From the NCBI GenBank assembly GCA_019114585.1, contig DXFE01000083.1, forward strand, positions 1 through 28,749: a DNA stretch of 28,749 nucleotides. Reading direction: 5' to 3'. Below are positions 15,593-23,581 of this stretch, one piece after another. The notes under the pieces are model-generated. The model made no database searches and was not told the DNA's origin. It saw only the letters and a program-made list of their open reading frames with translations. Position 1 is the stretch's first letter; every line of letters begins with the position of its first letter. The position numbers and the translations under genes were made by a program. The DNA comes from Gemmiger_A avium (GTDB lineage: Bacteria > Bacillota > Clostridia > Oscillospirales > Ruminococcaceae).

Positions 15593-16475
15593 ACAGATCA
15601 ACCGGCGCCAGATCCAGTGGTTTCCCGGCCATATGGCCAAAACCCTGCGCATCATGGAAGCGGATATCCGCCATGTGGACGCGGTTCTGCAGCTTCTGGA
15701 TGCCCGGATCCCGGCCAGCAGCCTGAACCCGGAGATCCAGCGTATCACCCGGGGCAAGCCCCATCTGTATGTGCTGAATAAGGCGGATCTGGCCGATCCG
15801 GCCGTTACAGCCCGCTGGGTAAAGTATTTCCAGTCCCAGGGCGAAGGCTGTGTGGCGATTACCGCCCGCCAGCGCGGCGGTGCGGCAGCGGTGCGGGCGG
15901 CCATTGAAAAGGAACTGTCCGACCTGATGCAGCGCCGTGCGGTGCGCGGCATGGCGGGCGCCCGGCTGCGTGTTATGGTGGTGGGCATCCCCAATGTGGG
16001 CAAATCCACCTTTATCAACAGCTTTGCCGGCTCCGTCCGGGCCAAAGCGGCGGACAAGCCGGGCGTAACCCGGGGCAAGCAGTGGGTCACCGTGGGCAAC
16101 TTCGACCTGCTGGATATGCCCGGCGTACTCTGGAAAAAGTTTGATTCCCTGGAAACCGCCACCAACCTGGCGTTTATCGGTTCCATCAAGGACGATATCC
16201 TGGACATCGAGGAGCTGGCCATGGGTCTGCTGGCCCAGATGAGCCGCATGTATCCGCAGATGCTGGCCCAGCGGTATAAGCTGACCGAAGAGGAGCTGGC
16301 ACTGGATCCCTGGGAGTTGCTGCAGGCAATCGGCCGCCGTCGCGGCATGCTGATCAGCGGCGGGGAAGTGAACACCGAGCGGGCGGCCATCATGCTGGTG
16401 GACGAGTTCCGCGCCAGCAAGTGGGGCCGTATCTCGCTGGAAGCCCCTCCCTCCCGGACGGAGGTGGCGGAATGA
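15582..16475 (+). CDS. rbgA: Ribosome biogenesis GTPase RbgA (YlqF)
   Basis: 297 residues from the ATG at 15582, with GGAGGA upstream. It is a circularly permuted GTPase: the G4 motif NKAD (66-69) comes before G1 GIPNVGKST (135-143), G2 T163 and G3 DMPG (178-181). The N-terminus has the family mark QWFPGHMAK, with the histidine (H17) that stands in for the catalytic glutamine. The C-terminal ANTAR-like helical domain (about 205-285) binds rRNA. RbgA drives late 50S maturation, including incorporation of L16, and lies next to rplS and the rRNA-related genes as expected. It overlaps the rnhB start by four bases (ATGA). Confidence 0.96.
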   Translation: MSNEQINRRQIQWFPGHMAKTLRIMEADIRHVDAVLQLLDARIPASSLNPEIQRITRGKPHLYVLNKADLADPAVTARWVKYFQSQGEGCVAITARQRGGAAAVRAAIEKELSDLMQRRAVRGMAGARLRVMVVGIPNVGKSTFINSFAGSVRAKAADKPGVTRGKQWVTVGNFDLLDMPGVLWKKFDSLETATNLAFIGSIKDDILDIEELAMGLLAQMSRMYPQMLAQRYKLTEEELALDPWELLQAIGRRRGMLISGGEVNTERAAIMLVDEFRASKWGRISLEAPPSRTEVAE

Positions 16476-17098
16476 TGGATGAAAAGCAGCTTGCCCGCTA
16501 TGGATTTGACGCGCAGATCCGGGCAGAGCACGGGATTTTCTGCGGCGTGGACGAAGCGGGCCGCGGCCCTCTGTGCGGGCCGGTCTGCTGTGCGGCGGTA
16601 ATTCTGGACCCGGAACACCCCATCGAGGGGATCAACGATTCCAAGAAACTCAGCGAAAAAAAGCGCGAAGCGCTGTGCGAGGAAATCTGCGCCCATGCGC
16701 TGGCGTACAGCATTGTGTCGGTTGGCCCGGAGATCATCGACCGGGACAACATCCTGTGGGCAACCATGGGCGGGATGCGGCAGGCCGTGGAGGGCCTGTC
16801 GGTAGCGCCGGCCTTTGCCCTGATCGACGGCAACCGCTGCCCGCCTGAACTGGCAATCCCGGCAGCGGCGCAGGTCAAGGGGGACGCGGTCAGCGCCAGC
16901 ATCGGCGCGGCTTCCATTCTGGCCAAGGTCACCCGTGACCGGTACATGACGCAGCTGGACGCGGAGTTTCCCCAGTACCAGCTGGCCAAACATAAGGGCT
17001 ATCCCACCAAACTGCATTATGAACTGATTGCGCAGTACGGAATTCAGCCGTTTTACCGCCGCAGCTTTCTGAAAAAGCAGGGCTACTGGCATGAATAG
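16472..17098 (+). CDS. rnhB: Ribonuclease HII
   Basis: 208 residues from the ATG at 16472, with a strong GGAGGTGG seven bases upstream. It removes RNA from RNA-DNA hybrids and single ribonucleotides from DNA. The four acidic metal ligands can be placed as D27 and E28 (GVDEAGRGP), D119 (LIDGN) and D138 (VKGDAVSASIGAASILAKV). The INDSKKLSEKKRE segment and the C-terminal KGYPTKLHYE are also typical. There is no N-terminal substrate-binding extension as in Bacillus RNase HIII, confirming type II. It is joined to rbgA by a four-base overlap and to yraN by an eight-base overlap. Confidence 0.96.
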   Translation: MMDEKQLARYGFDAQIRAEHGIFCGVDEAGRGPLCGPVCCAAVILDPEHPIEGINDSKKLSEKKREALCEEICAHALAYSIVSVGPEIIDRDNILWATMGGMRQAVEGLSVAPAFALIDGNRCPPELAIPAAAQVKGDAVSASIGAASILAKVTRDRYMTQLDAEFPQYQLAKHKGYPTKLHYELIAQYGIQPFYRRSFLKKQGYWHE

Positions 17099-17456
17099 TG
17101 CAGAGCTGGGCCGCCGGGGTGAGGACGCGGCGGCCCGCTGGTACCAGAAACAGGGCTTTGCCATCGTGGCACGCAATTTCCGCACCCGGATGGGGGAGTT
17201 GGATCTGGTGGCAGCCCGGGGCAACCTGCTGGTTATCGCGGAGGTCAAAACCCGCAGCGGCGACGCCGGATTCGGCGCACCCGCGGAAGCGGTGGACCGG
17301 CATAAGCAGCAGCGGCTTATCCGGGCGGCACAGCTGTTTTTGCAGCGCTGCCCGGAATATGCCGAATATGCCGTGCGCTTTGACGTGGCAGAGGTAACGC
17401 CCGGCCTGCTGGGGCTTCGGGTGCGGTGCATCTGCGGGGCGTTTGAGTGCGAATGA
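17091..17456 (+). CDS. yraN: UPF0102 family protein YraN
   Basis: 121 residues, the usual length. The protein has the restriction-endonuclease-like fold core seen in the Holliday-junction-resolvase superfamily: ELGRRGEDAAARWY (5-18), MGELDLVAARG with the acidic pair E36/D38, and the VIAEVKTRS strand supplying E51 and K53. Those residues are the expected metal-binding set, so a DNA-processing role is likely, though the family has not been firmly tied to one pathway. It directly overlaps rnhB, the common arrangement in Firmicutes, and is the last gene of the lepB run. Confidence 0.93.
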   Translation: MNSAELGRRGEDAAARWYQKQGFAIVARNFRTRMGELDLVAARGNLLVIAEVKTRSGDAGFGAPAEAVDRHKQQRLIRAAQLFLQRCPEYAEYAVRFDVAEVTPGLLGLRVRCICGAFECE

Positions 17457-17479
17457 AAAAAGCCGGGCACAGGGCCCGG
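17456..17479 (-). terminator. Terminator-like hairpin facing the minus strand
   Basis: CCGGGC (17463-17468) pairs with GCCCGG (17474-17479) around a five-base loop. The six As at 17456-17461 become a T run only when read on the minus strand, so the motif would stop antisense RNA coming through thrC. On the plus strand it is a plain hairpin in the gap before thrC. Confidence 0.5.
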
Positions 17480-17503
17480 ATTATCAGACAGGAGGGGTTT
17501 AGT

Positions 17504-18958
17504 ATGGAGTTTTGCAGTACCAGAAACAGTAATCTGCGGGTGAGCGCCTCCCAGGCGATCGCCCAGGGCCTTTCGGCAGAGGGCGGCCTGTTTGTCCCCT
17601 GTGAGTTTCCGCAGGTGGATGCCCGGGAGCTGTGCGGGCTGGCGTATCCGGCGCTGGCACGCCGCGTGCTGGCCGCGTTCCTGACCGATTACGATCCGGG
17701 CCAGCTGGAAGAGTTTGCCCGCCAGGTCTATGGCGAGCCGTTCGGCGGCAAAGCCGGCCATCTTGCCAAGGTGCAGGACGGGCTGTACTCGCTGGAACTG
17801 TGGCATGGCCCCACCTGTGCGTTCAAGGACTATGCGCTGCAGCTGATGCCTCGCCTGCTGGTGCAGGCCAAGAAAAACCTGGGCCGGGACGAAACCACCC
17901 TGATTCTGGTGGCCACCTCGGGCGATACCGGCAAGGCGGCGCTGGAAGGCTACCGGGACATTCCCGGCATCAAGATTGCCGTGTTCTATCCGGATCACGG
18001 CACCAGCGAGATCCAGCGCCTGCAGATGGCAACCCAGCAGGGGAACAATGTGGCCGTGTACGCGGTGGACGGCAACTTTGACGATGCCCAGACCGGAGTG
18101 AAGCGTGTATTTGGTGATGCCGCGGTGGCGCAGGTGCTGGCTCAGAAAAACGTTCGCCTCTCCAGCGCCAACTCCATCAACTGGGGACGTCTGGTGCCCC
18201 AGATCGTCTACTACTTTGCCGCTTATGGGCAGCTGATGCGTTCCGGTGCGGTGCAGTACGGCGAACCGGTGGACTTCTGTGTGCCCACCGGCAACTTCGG
18301 CGATATCCTGGCCGGTTACTACGCCAAGCGGATGGGGCTGCCGGTGGGCCGCCTGATCTGCGCTTCCAACCGGAACAAGGTGCTGACCGACTTCCTGACC
18401 ACCGGCCTGTACAATGCCCGGCGGGAATTCTACCGCACCACTTCGCCTTCCATGGATATCCTGGTATCCTCCAACCTGGAACGCCTGCTCTGGCACATGA
18501 CCGGCAGCGATCAGGCGGTGGCTGGCTTTATGGAAGGCCTGGCCCGGGACGGCCACTACCAGGTGGACGACGCCACAATGGAAAAGATCCGGCAGGTCTT
18601 TGCCGCCGGCTGGGCGGACGACGGGCAGGCAGCGCGGGAAATCCGCAGCCGCTATGAGCAGGACGGATACCTGTGCGACACCCATACCGCGGTAGCCTTC
18701 AAGGTTGCGCAGGAACAGCGGTCCGAACGGCCGATGGTGGTGCTGTCCACCGCCAGTCCGTTCAAGTTCCCGCGGGATGTGCTGGCGGCCCTGGGCGAGA
18801 CCGCGCCGGAAAGCGACTTTGCCGCTATGGAACAGCTTACCGCCCGTACCGGCTGTGCCGCGCCCCGTCAGCTGGCTGACCTGCAGGGCAAGCCGGAGCG
18901 CTTCCGGGATGTGATCCGCCCGGATGAGATCGGCAAAACGGCGCTGGATCTGGCATAA
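17504..18958 (+). CDS. thrC: Threonine synthase
   Basis: 484 residues from the ATG at 17504, with AGGAGGGG just upstream; a longer in-frame start overlaps yraN and its extra residues are not family-like. It converts O-phosphohomoserine to threonine using pyridoxal phosphate. The PLP lysine is K108 in GPTCAFKDYALQLM; the ATSGDTGKAALEGY loop binds the phosphate of the cofactor, and NSINWGRLVPQIVYY and CVPTGNFGDILAGYYAKRMG are the other family signatures. The N-terminal SAEGGLFVP segment shows the longer class I-type enzyme found in bacteria and fungi. No other threonine-pathway gene is nearby. It is separated from yraN by a hairpin and ends at a bidirectional terminator. Confidence 0.97.
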   Translation: MEFCSTRNSNLRVSASQAIAQGLSAEGGLFVPCEFPQVDARELCGLAYPALARRVLAAFLTDYDPGQLEEFARQVYGEPFGGKAGHLAKVQDGLYSLELWHGPTCAFKDYALQLMPRLLVQAKKNLGRDETTLILVATSGDTGKAALEGYRDIPGIKIAVFYPDHGTSEIQRLQMATQQGNNVAVYAVDGNFDDAQTGVKRVFGDAAVAQVLAQKNVRLSSANSINWGRLVPQIVYYFAAYGQLMRSGAVQYGEPVDFCVPTGNFGDILAGYYAKRMGLPVGRLICASNRNKVLTDFLTTGLYNARREFYRTTSPSMDILVSSNLERLLWHMTGSDQAVAGFMEGLARDGHYQVDDATMEKIRQVFAAGWADDGQAAREIRSRYEQDGYLCDTHTAVAFKVAQEQRSERPMVVLSTASPFKFPRDVLAALGETAPESDFAAMEQLTARTGCAAPRQLADLQGKPERFRDVIRPDEIGKTALDLA

Positions 18959-18978
18959 ACCCGTATCAGCAGCAAGCA

Positions 18979-19012
18979 AAAAATCCTGCTGCGTCAGCGC
19001 AGCAGGATTTTT
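18979..19012. terminator. Bidirectional terminator between convergent thrC and the DUF1540 gene
   Basis: A perfect 15-bp stem (18979-18993 with 18998-19012) around a four-base loop, flanked by AAAAA and TTTTT, which serves thrC on the plus strand and the small minus-strand gene equally. Confidence 0.9.
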
Positions 19013-19027
19013 CCGTTGTGGCGAAGG

Positions 19028-19192
19028 TCAGGCCTTGGTAAAGGTATCGCAGGCCGGTTCATCCGGGCCGGCGGTACAGGTGCCGGTGCACTTTTTCACA
19101 TGGATCTGCTCCGCCATGCAATGGCAGCTGCCGTTGTTGTAGGCACAGTCCAGCTCGTCACAGCGGATTTTGTTGTCAGCACAGGATTCCAT
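19028..19192 (-). CDS. Small cysteine-rich DUF1540 protein
   Basis: 54 residues from the ATG complementary to 19190-19192, which has a perfect AAAGGAGG site eight bases upstream; the longer open frame has no such site. The sequence contains eight cysteines (residues 4, 11, 16, 23, 25, 35, 39, 48). The pattern IRCDELDCAYN...C.C....I.V..C...DEPACDTF matches the DUF1540 domain, common in one or two copies in Clostridia and probably metal-binding. There is no signal peptide or membrane segment. It is the only minus-strand gene in the window, converging on thrC and diverging from the metallophosphoesterase. The function is unknown; a metal-storage or spore-related role has no support in this sequence. 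Confidence 0.85.
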   Translation of the reverse strand: MESCADNKIRCDELDCAYNNGSCHCMAEQIHVKKCTGTCTAGPDEPACDTFTKA

Positions 19193-19259
19193 ACAATTTC
19201 GCCTCCTTTGTGCCGTTAGTGTGCGCGGGGCGGCCATGATTTATGAGGGGAGGAAGAAA

Positions 19260-19937
19260 ATGGCAGTCTTTGCGATCGGTGACCTGCACCTCTCGCTTGG
19301 AACCGACAAACCCATGGATGTGTTCCCCGGCTGGAAAGGCTATAAGGAAAAGCTGGAGCGCAGCTGGAACGCCCTTGTGCGCCCGGAGGACACCGTGGTG
19401 CTGGCGGGGGATACCAGCTGGGCGATGAAGCTGGAGGATACCGGCGCGGATTTCGCGTTTCTGCAAAGCCTTCCCGGCCGCAAGCTCCTTCTGAAGGGCA
19501 ACCACGATTACTGGTGGTGCACCAAGGCCAAGATGGACCGGTATCTGGAACAGCAGGGCTTTACCAGCCTGGCAATTCTGCACAACAACTCCTTTTCCGT
19601 GGAGGGCATGGCCCTGTGCGGAACCCGCAGCTGGCTGTTTGACGCCGGCCAGCCCCACGACGAAAAGGTCATGAACCGGGAGCTGGGCCGTCTTCGCATG
19701 AGCCTGGACGCGGCAGGCGACGGGGAAAAGGTGGTGTTCCTGCACTATCCGCCCCTGTGCTCCAACGCCCAGGCCCCGGAGGTCGTGGCGGTGCTGCGGG
19801 AATACGGGGTCAAACGCTGCTTTTACGGCCATCTGCACGGCACGGCCATCCGCTATGCGGTGCAGGGAATGCGGGACGAAATTGAATACCGCCTGATCAG
19901 CGCCGACGCGCTGGGCTTCTGTCCGCTTAAAATCTGA
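19260..19937 (+). CDS. Metallophosphoesterase of the calcineurin-like family
   Basis: 225 residues from the ATG at 19260, after GGGGAGGAAG; an in-frame ATG further upstream lacks a site. It has the full dimetal phosphoesterase motif set in order: GDLHLS (7-12), GDTSW (50-54), GNHDYWW (80-86), a later HYPP, and GHLHG near residue 190. This is the YkuE/UPF-type family of about 225 residues found in Clostridia with an acidic, tryptophan-rich active-site surround. The substrate is unknown; cyclic nucleotides, phospholipids and phosphoproteins are all processed by relatives. The gene stands alone, divergent from the DUF1540 gene, and the tig promoter lies after it. Confidence 0.88.
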   Translation: MAVFAIGDLHLSLGTDKPMDVFPGWKGYKEKLERSWNALVRPEDTVVLAGDTSWAMKLEDTGADFAFLQSLPGRKLLLKGNHDYWWCTKAKMDRYLEQQGFTSLAILHNNSFSVEGMALCGTRSWLFDAGQPHDEKVMNRELGRLRMSLDAAGDGEKVVFLHYPPLCSNAQAPEVVAVLREYGVKRCFYGHLHGTAIRYAVQGMRDEIEYRLISADALGFCPLKI

Positions 19938-19966
19938 AATTAGGGCTGGTATTCCTGTCCACTATA

Positions 19967-19975
19967 TGGTATAAT
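19967..19975 (+). promoter_or_regulatory. Extended -10 promoter of tig
   Basis: TGGTATAAT (19967-19975) is a perfect extended -10 element; the -35 region (19947-19952, TGGTAT) is poor. The short leader that follows has a small GGGGCC/GGTCCC hairpin (19998-20012) directly before the GGAGGA ribosome binding site. Confidence 0.7.
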
Positions 19976-20028
19976 TATCGCTACAATGGCTATTTTAGGG
20001 GCCTCTGGTCCCGCTTGGAGGAAATAGA

Positions 20029-21342
20029 ATGAAACTGGTTAAGAACGAAAAGCTGGAAAAGAGCATGGTCGAACTGCAGTTTTCTGTGGACGCGGAGACC
20101 TTCCGCGCCGCTGTGGACAAGGCCTACAAGCGTGAGGGCAAGAAGTACAACGTGCCCGGCTTCCGCAAGGGCAAGGCGCCCCGCGCGATGATCGAGAAGA
20201 TGTACGGTGCGGATATTTTCCACTATGACGCTATCAACGACCTGTTCCCGGAGAACTACGAGGCCGCTGTCAAGGAAGCCGGCCTGGAGGTCGTGGGCCA
20301 GCCCGAGGTGGACGTGGTTTCCATGTCCATGGACGAGGGCGTTGTGCTGAAGGCTGTTGTTCCCGTTAAGCCGGAAGTGACCGTAGGCGAGTACACCGGC
20401 CTGAAGGTAACCCGCAAGGTTACCGCGGTGGAGGATGCCGATGTGGAGGCCGAGATCACCCGTATGCAGGAGCGCAACGGCCGCATGATCACCCGCGAGG
20501 GCAAGGCTGAGAACGGCGACACCGCCGACATCGACTTCGAGGGCTTCGTGGACGGCGTAGCTTTCGAGGGCGGCAAGGGCGAGCATTACTCCCTGGTGCT
20601 GGGCAGCAACTCCTTCATCCCCGGCTTTGAGGAGCAGGTTGTGGGCCACGAGGCTGGCGAGGAGTTCGACGTGAACGTCACCTTCCCCGAGCAGTACCAT
20701 GCCGCCGAGCTGGCCGGCAAGCCCGCCGTGTTCAAGATCAAGCTGCATGAAGTGAAGTACAAGGAGCTGCCCGCCCTGGACGACGAGTTCGCCAAGGACG
20801 TGAGCGAGTACGACACCCTGGACGAGCTGCGCGCCAGTATCCGCAAGGAGATGGAAGAGCGCAACGCCAAGCAGGCGGACGTGCAGGTGGAGAACGACCT
20901 GGTTGACCAGGTGATCGCTACCCTGGAGGGCGAGATCCCCGAGGCTATGTACGAGAGCCGCATGGACGACATGGTCCGTGACTTCGAGTACCGCCTGAGC
21001 CAGCAGGGCCTGAAGCTGGAGATGTACCTGCAGTATATGGGCCAGACCCTGGAGACCTTCCGCGCCAGCTACAAGGAGCAGGCCGAGAAGCAGGTCAAGA
21101 TCCGTCTGGCTCTGGAGGCTATTGCCGCCAAGGAGAAGCTGGAGGCCAGCGACGAGGACTTCAACGCTGAGGTCAAGCGTATTGCCGACCAGTACAAGAT
21201 GGAAGAGGACAAGGTCCGCGAGCTGGTGGACGAGAAGGCCGTCAAGGCGGATCTGGCTGTGAACAAGGCCATCGACTTCATCAAGGAGAAGGCCGAGATC
21301 ACCACCGAAGAAGTGAAGAAGGACGCGCCTGCGGCTGAATAA
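20029..21342 (+). CDS. tig: Trigger factor (ribosome-associated chaperone and peptidyl-prolyl isomerase)
   Basis: 437 residues, the family's normal length. It docks at the ribosomal tunnel exit and shields nascent chains. The N-terminal ribosome-binding domain carries the signature GFRKGKAPRAMIEKMYG. The FKBP-type isomerase domain (about 150-245) includes NGDTADIDFEGFVDG, and FIPGFEEQVVGHEAGEEFDVNVTFPEQY. The helical C-terminal domain (about 250-430) provides the substrate-holding arms. It is the first gene of tig-clpP-clpX-lon, a frequent bacterial order, here with a 134-base gap and an inverted repeat before clpP. Codon use is strongly biased, consistent with abundant expression. Confidence 0.97.
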   Translation: MKLVKNEKLEKSMVELQFSVDAETFRAAVDKAYKREGKKYNVPGFRKGKAPRAMIEKMYGADIFHYDAINDLFPENYEAAVKEAGLEVVGQPEVDVVSMSMDEGVVLKAVVPVKPEVTVGEYTGLKVTRKVTAVEDADVEAEITRMQERNGRMITREGKAENGDTADIDFEGFVDGVAFEGGKGEHYSLVLGSNSFIPGFEEQVVGHEAGEEFDVNVTFPEQYHAAELAGKPAVFKIKLHEVKYKELPALDDEFAKDVSEYDTLDELRASIRKEMEERNAKQADVQVENDLVDQVIATLEGEIPEAMYESRMDDMVRDFEYRLSQQGLKLEMYLQYMGQTLETFRASYKEQAEKQVKIRLALEAIAAKEKLEASDEDFNAEVKRIADQYKMEEDKVRELVDEKAVKADLAVNKAIDFIKEKAEITTEEVKKDAPAAE

Positions 21343-21380
21343 ACCCGGCCCGACTGCCGCATACTCTTTTGGCGCTGCTG

Positions 21381-21419
21381 AATTGACCGATATGACCGGT
21401 ATGGCCATATCGGTCAATT
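21381..21419. repeat. 14-bp perfect inverted repeat upstream of clpP
   Basis: AATTGACCGATATG (21381-21394) and its exact reverse complement (21406-21419) flank an 11-base loop. No T run follows, so it is not a typical terminator. The left arm contains TTGACC, a possible -35, but no convincing -10 follows at the right distance. It could be a regulator's operator or an mRNA hairpin between tig and clpP. Confidence 0.7.
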
Positions 21420-21442
21420 TGGCAAAAAGGCGTTCTGCCAAA
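21418..21442. repeat. Second short inverted repeat upstream of clpP
   Basis: TTTGGCA (21418-21424) and TGCCAAA (21436-21442) around an 11-base loop. It shares its first two bases with the end of the longer inverted repeat, so the two hairpins would compete or sit back to back. Confidence 0.45.
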
Positions 21443-21476
21443 ACCTGCTGAATCTGGAATATTGGAGGCGAAAACC

Positions 21477-22061
21477 ATGAGTTTGGTACCTTACGTCATC
21501 GAACAGACGGCCCGCGGTGAGCGGTCCTACGATATCTTTTCCCGGCTGCTCAACGACCGGATCATTATGCTGAGCGACCAGGTGGACGACAACACCGCCA
21601 GCCTGGTGGTGGCTCAGCTGCTGTATCTGGAAGGGCAGGACCCGGACAAGGATATCAGCCTGTATATCAACAGCCCCGGCGGCTCGATCAGCGCGGGCAT
21701 GGCCATCCATGACACGATGAAATACATCAAGTGCGATGTGTCCACTATCTGCATGGGCATGGCGGCCTCCATGGGCGCATTCCTGCTGGCCAGCGGCACC
21801 AAGGGCAAGCGCCTGGCGCTGCCCAACGCGGAGATCATGATCCATCAGCCCCTGATGAACGGGCTGCAGGGTCAGGCCACCGACATCAAGATCCACGCAG
21901 ATCACATCATCCATCTGAAGAACAAGCTGAACGGCCTGCTCAGCGAGTATACCGGCCAGCCTTTGGATGTGATCTGCGCCGACACCGAGCGCGACAATTA
22001 TATGACCGCGCAGCAGGCGAAGGATTACGGCCTGGTGGATGCCGTGATCAGCCACCGCTGA
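21477..22061 (+). CDS. clpP: ATP-dependent Clp protease proteolytic subunit
   Basis: 194 residues from the ATG at 21477, eight bases after GGAGG; a TTG five codons earlier is part of that site. ClpP forms the double-ring serine protease chamber fed by ClpX or ClpC. The catalytic triad is S98 (GMAASMGAF), H123 (EIMIHQP) and D173 (TERDNY), equivalent to Bacillus S98, H123 and D172. The N-terminal SLVPYVIEQTARGERSYDI is typical and includes the axial loop. There is no long propeptide. The clpX gene follows after 15 bases and is certainly cotranscribed. Confidence 0.98.
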   Translation: MSLVPYVIEQTARGERSYDIFSRLLNDRIIMLSDQVDDNTASLVVAQLLYLEGQDPDKDISLYINSPGGSISAGMAIHDTMKYIKCDVSTICMGMAASMGAFLLASGTKGKRLALPNAEIMIHQPLMNGLQGQATDIKIHADHIIHLKNKLNGLLSEYTGQPLDVICADTERDNYMTAQQAKDYGLVDAVISHR

Positions 22062-22076
22062 CGCTAAAGGAGTTAT

Positions 22077-23390
22077 ATGGCAAACAATACCGGAAAAGAG
22101 AAATCCCTGATCTGCAGCTTCTGCGGCAAGAGCCAGGACGAAGTGGACCGGATGATTATCGGCCCCGGCGTCAATATCTGCAACGAGTGCATTGAGCTGT
22201 GTCACTCTCTGCTGGACAATGACGAAAAGCCCTCGGCCCGGCCCCAGTCCGGCAAGGCTTCGGCCCGTCCCGCTCCGGAGAAGCGCCCGCTGATCAACAT
22301 CCTGACCCCCGCCGAGATCAAGGCCGGGCTGGATCAGTACGTGATCGGCCAGGATGCCGCCAAAACGGTGCTGGCGGTCTCGGTCTACAACCACTATAAG
22401 CGTATCCTCAGCGGCAAGAGCGGCGACGATGTGGAGCTGCAGAAGAGCAACGTGCTGCTGCTGGGCCCCTCCGGCGTGGGCAAGACCCTGCTGGCGCAGA
22501 CCTTGGCCCGGATGCTGGGCGTTCCCTTTGCCATTGCCGATGCCACCACCCTGACGGAGGCCGGCTATGTGGGCGAGGATGTGGAGAACATCCTGCTCAA
22601 GCTGATCCAGGCGGCGGACTTTGATGTCCAGAAAGCCGAGATCGGCATTATCTACATCGACGAGATCGATAAGATCACCCGCAAGAGCGAGAACCCCTCC
22701 ATCACCCGCGACGTGGGCGGCGAGGGTGTGCAGCAGGCGCTGCTGAAGATCCTGGAGGGTACTGTCAGCAATGTGCCGCCGCAGGGTGGCCGCAAGCATC
22801 CCCAGCAGGAGTTCATCCAGATCAACACCAAGAACATCCTGTTTATCTGCGGCGGTGCGTTCGATGGCCTGGAAAAGCAGATCCAGCGCCGTACCGACGC
22901 CTCGGCCCTGGGCTTCGGCAGCCAGCTGAAGGATACCAGTGCCAGCGCCAAGCAGAAGCTGCTCAACAAGGTGGAACCCCACGATCTGGTCAAGTTCGGC
23001 CTGATCCCCGAGCTGATCGGCCGTCTGCCGGTGATTACCGTGCTGGATGCGCTGGATGAGGACGCCCTGGTGCGTATCCTCAAGGAGCCCAAAAACAGCC
23101 TGGTCAAGCAGTATACCGCGCTGTTCCGCATGGACAACGTGGAGCTGGAGTTCACCGACGAGGCGCTGCGGGCCATTGCCCGCAAGACCATCGAGCGCAA
23201 GAGCGGCGCCCGCGGTCTGCGCAGCGTGGTGGAGAACCTGCTGATCCCGGTGATGTACCAGGTTCCCAGCGATCCCACCATCATCAAGGTTATCGTGGAC
23301 GAATCCACTGTGGAGGGCCAGCCGCCCCGCCTGGAGTATGGCGCGGTGCGCAAGCGGTACAAGAGCCTGGCTTCCGCCAATCCCGTTTGA
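22077..23390 (+). CDS. clpX: ATP-dependent Clp protease ATP-binding subunit ClpX
   Basis: 437 residues. ClpX is the AAA+ unfoldase that selects and feeds substrates to ClpP. The N-terminal zinc-binding domain has C13, C16, C35 and C38 (CSFC...CNEC). Walker A is GPSGVGKT (130-137) and Walker B IIYIDEIDK with D195/E196; the pore loop GYVG and the GGRKHP (RKH) loop are present. The ClpP-docking loop reads LGF instead of the usual IGF (ASALGFGSQ), a conservative change. AAAGGAG supports the start. A hairpin terminator follows, and lon has its own promoter. Confidence 0.98.
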   Translation: MANNTGKEKSLICSFCGKSQDEVDRMIIGPGVNICNECIELCHSLLDNDEKPSARPQSGKASARPAPEKRPLINILTPAEIKAGLDQYVIGQDAAKTVLAVSVYNHYKRILSGKSGDDVELQKSNVLLLGPSGVGKTLLAQTLARMLGVPFAIADATTLTEAGYVGEDVENILLKLIQAADFDVQKAEIGIIYIDEIDKITRKSENPSITRDVGGEGVQQALLKILEGTVSNVPPQGGRKHPQQEFIQINTKNILFICGGAFDGLEKQIQRRTDASALGFGSQLKDTSASAKQKLLNKVEPHDLVKFGLIPELIGRLPVITVLDALDEDALVRILKEPKNSLVKQYTALFRMDNVELEFTDEALRAIARKTIERKSGARGLRSVVENLLIPVMYQVPSDPTIIKVIVDESTVEGQPPRLEYGAVRKRYKSLASANPV

Positions 23391-23403
23391 TAGCTTTCCG
23401 GAC

Positions 23404-23446
23404 GGCGGTCCGCTTCCTGTGCAGAAGCGGGCCGCCGCCTTGTTTT
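23404..23446 (+). terminator. Terminator after clpX
   Basis: GGCGGTCCGCTTC (23404-23416) pairs with GAAGCGGGCCGCC (23424-23436) with one G-U pair; a short T-rich stretch (TTGTTTT) follows. The stem is very stable but the T run is interrupted. Confidence 0.65.
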
Positions 23447-23497
23447 CCCTCCGGCGGCTGTCTCCCGGCGGCAAAGTTGCACACCTGCTGCAAAGGC

Positions 23498-23526
23498 TTG
23501 CATCCTATACCGCGCTAGTGTATAAT
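23498..23526 (+). promoter_or_regulatory. Sigma-A promoter of lon
   Basis: TTGCAT (23498-23503), a 17-base spacer, and a perfect TATAAT (23521-23526), followed by an AT-rich stretch. This would transcribe lon-engB and the genes after it independently of clpX. No CIRCE element is visible. Confidence 0.8.
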
Positions 23527-23581
23527 AATATGAATCAATGTGCAAAGGGCTTTCTGCCGGAAAGCCCGGGAGGTTGCCAAT

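Noticed and set aside
14900..18979. A 1359-residue open frame on the minus strand across lepB, rbgA, rnhB, yraN and thrC
   Set aside because: It is antisense to five well-identified genes, has no ribosome binding site or recognisable domain, and its low-complexity composition is what GC-rich codon bias produces on the opposite strand.
21381..21442. CtsR or CIRCE operator at clpP
   Set aside because: CIRCE needs TTAGCACTC/GAGTGCTAA arms, which are absent. CtsR needs directly repeated GGTCAAA heptads three bases apart; only one imperfect heptad is present and the structure is an inverted repeat.
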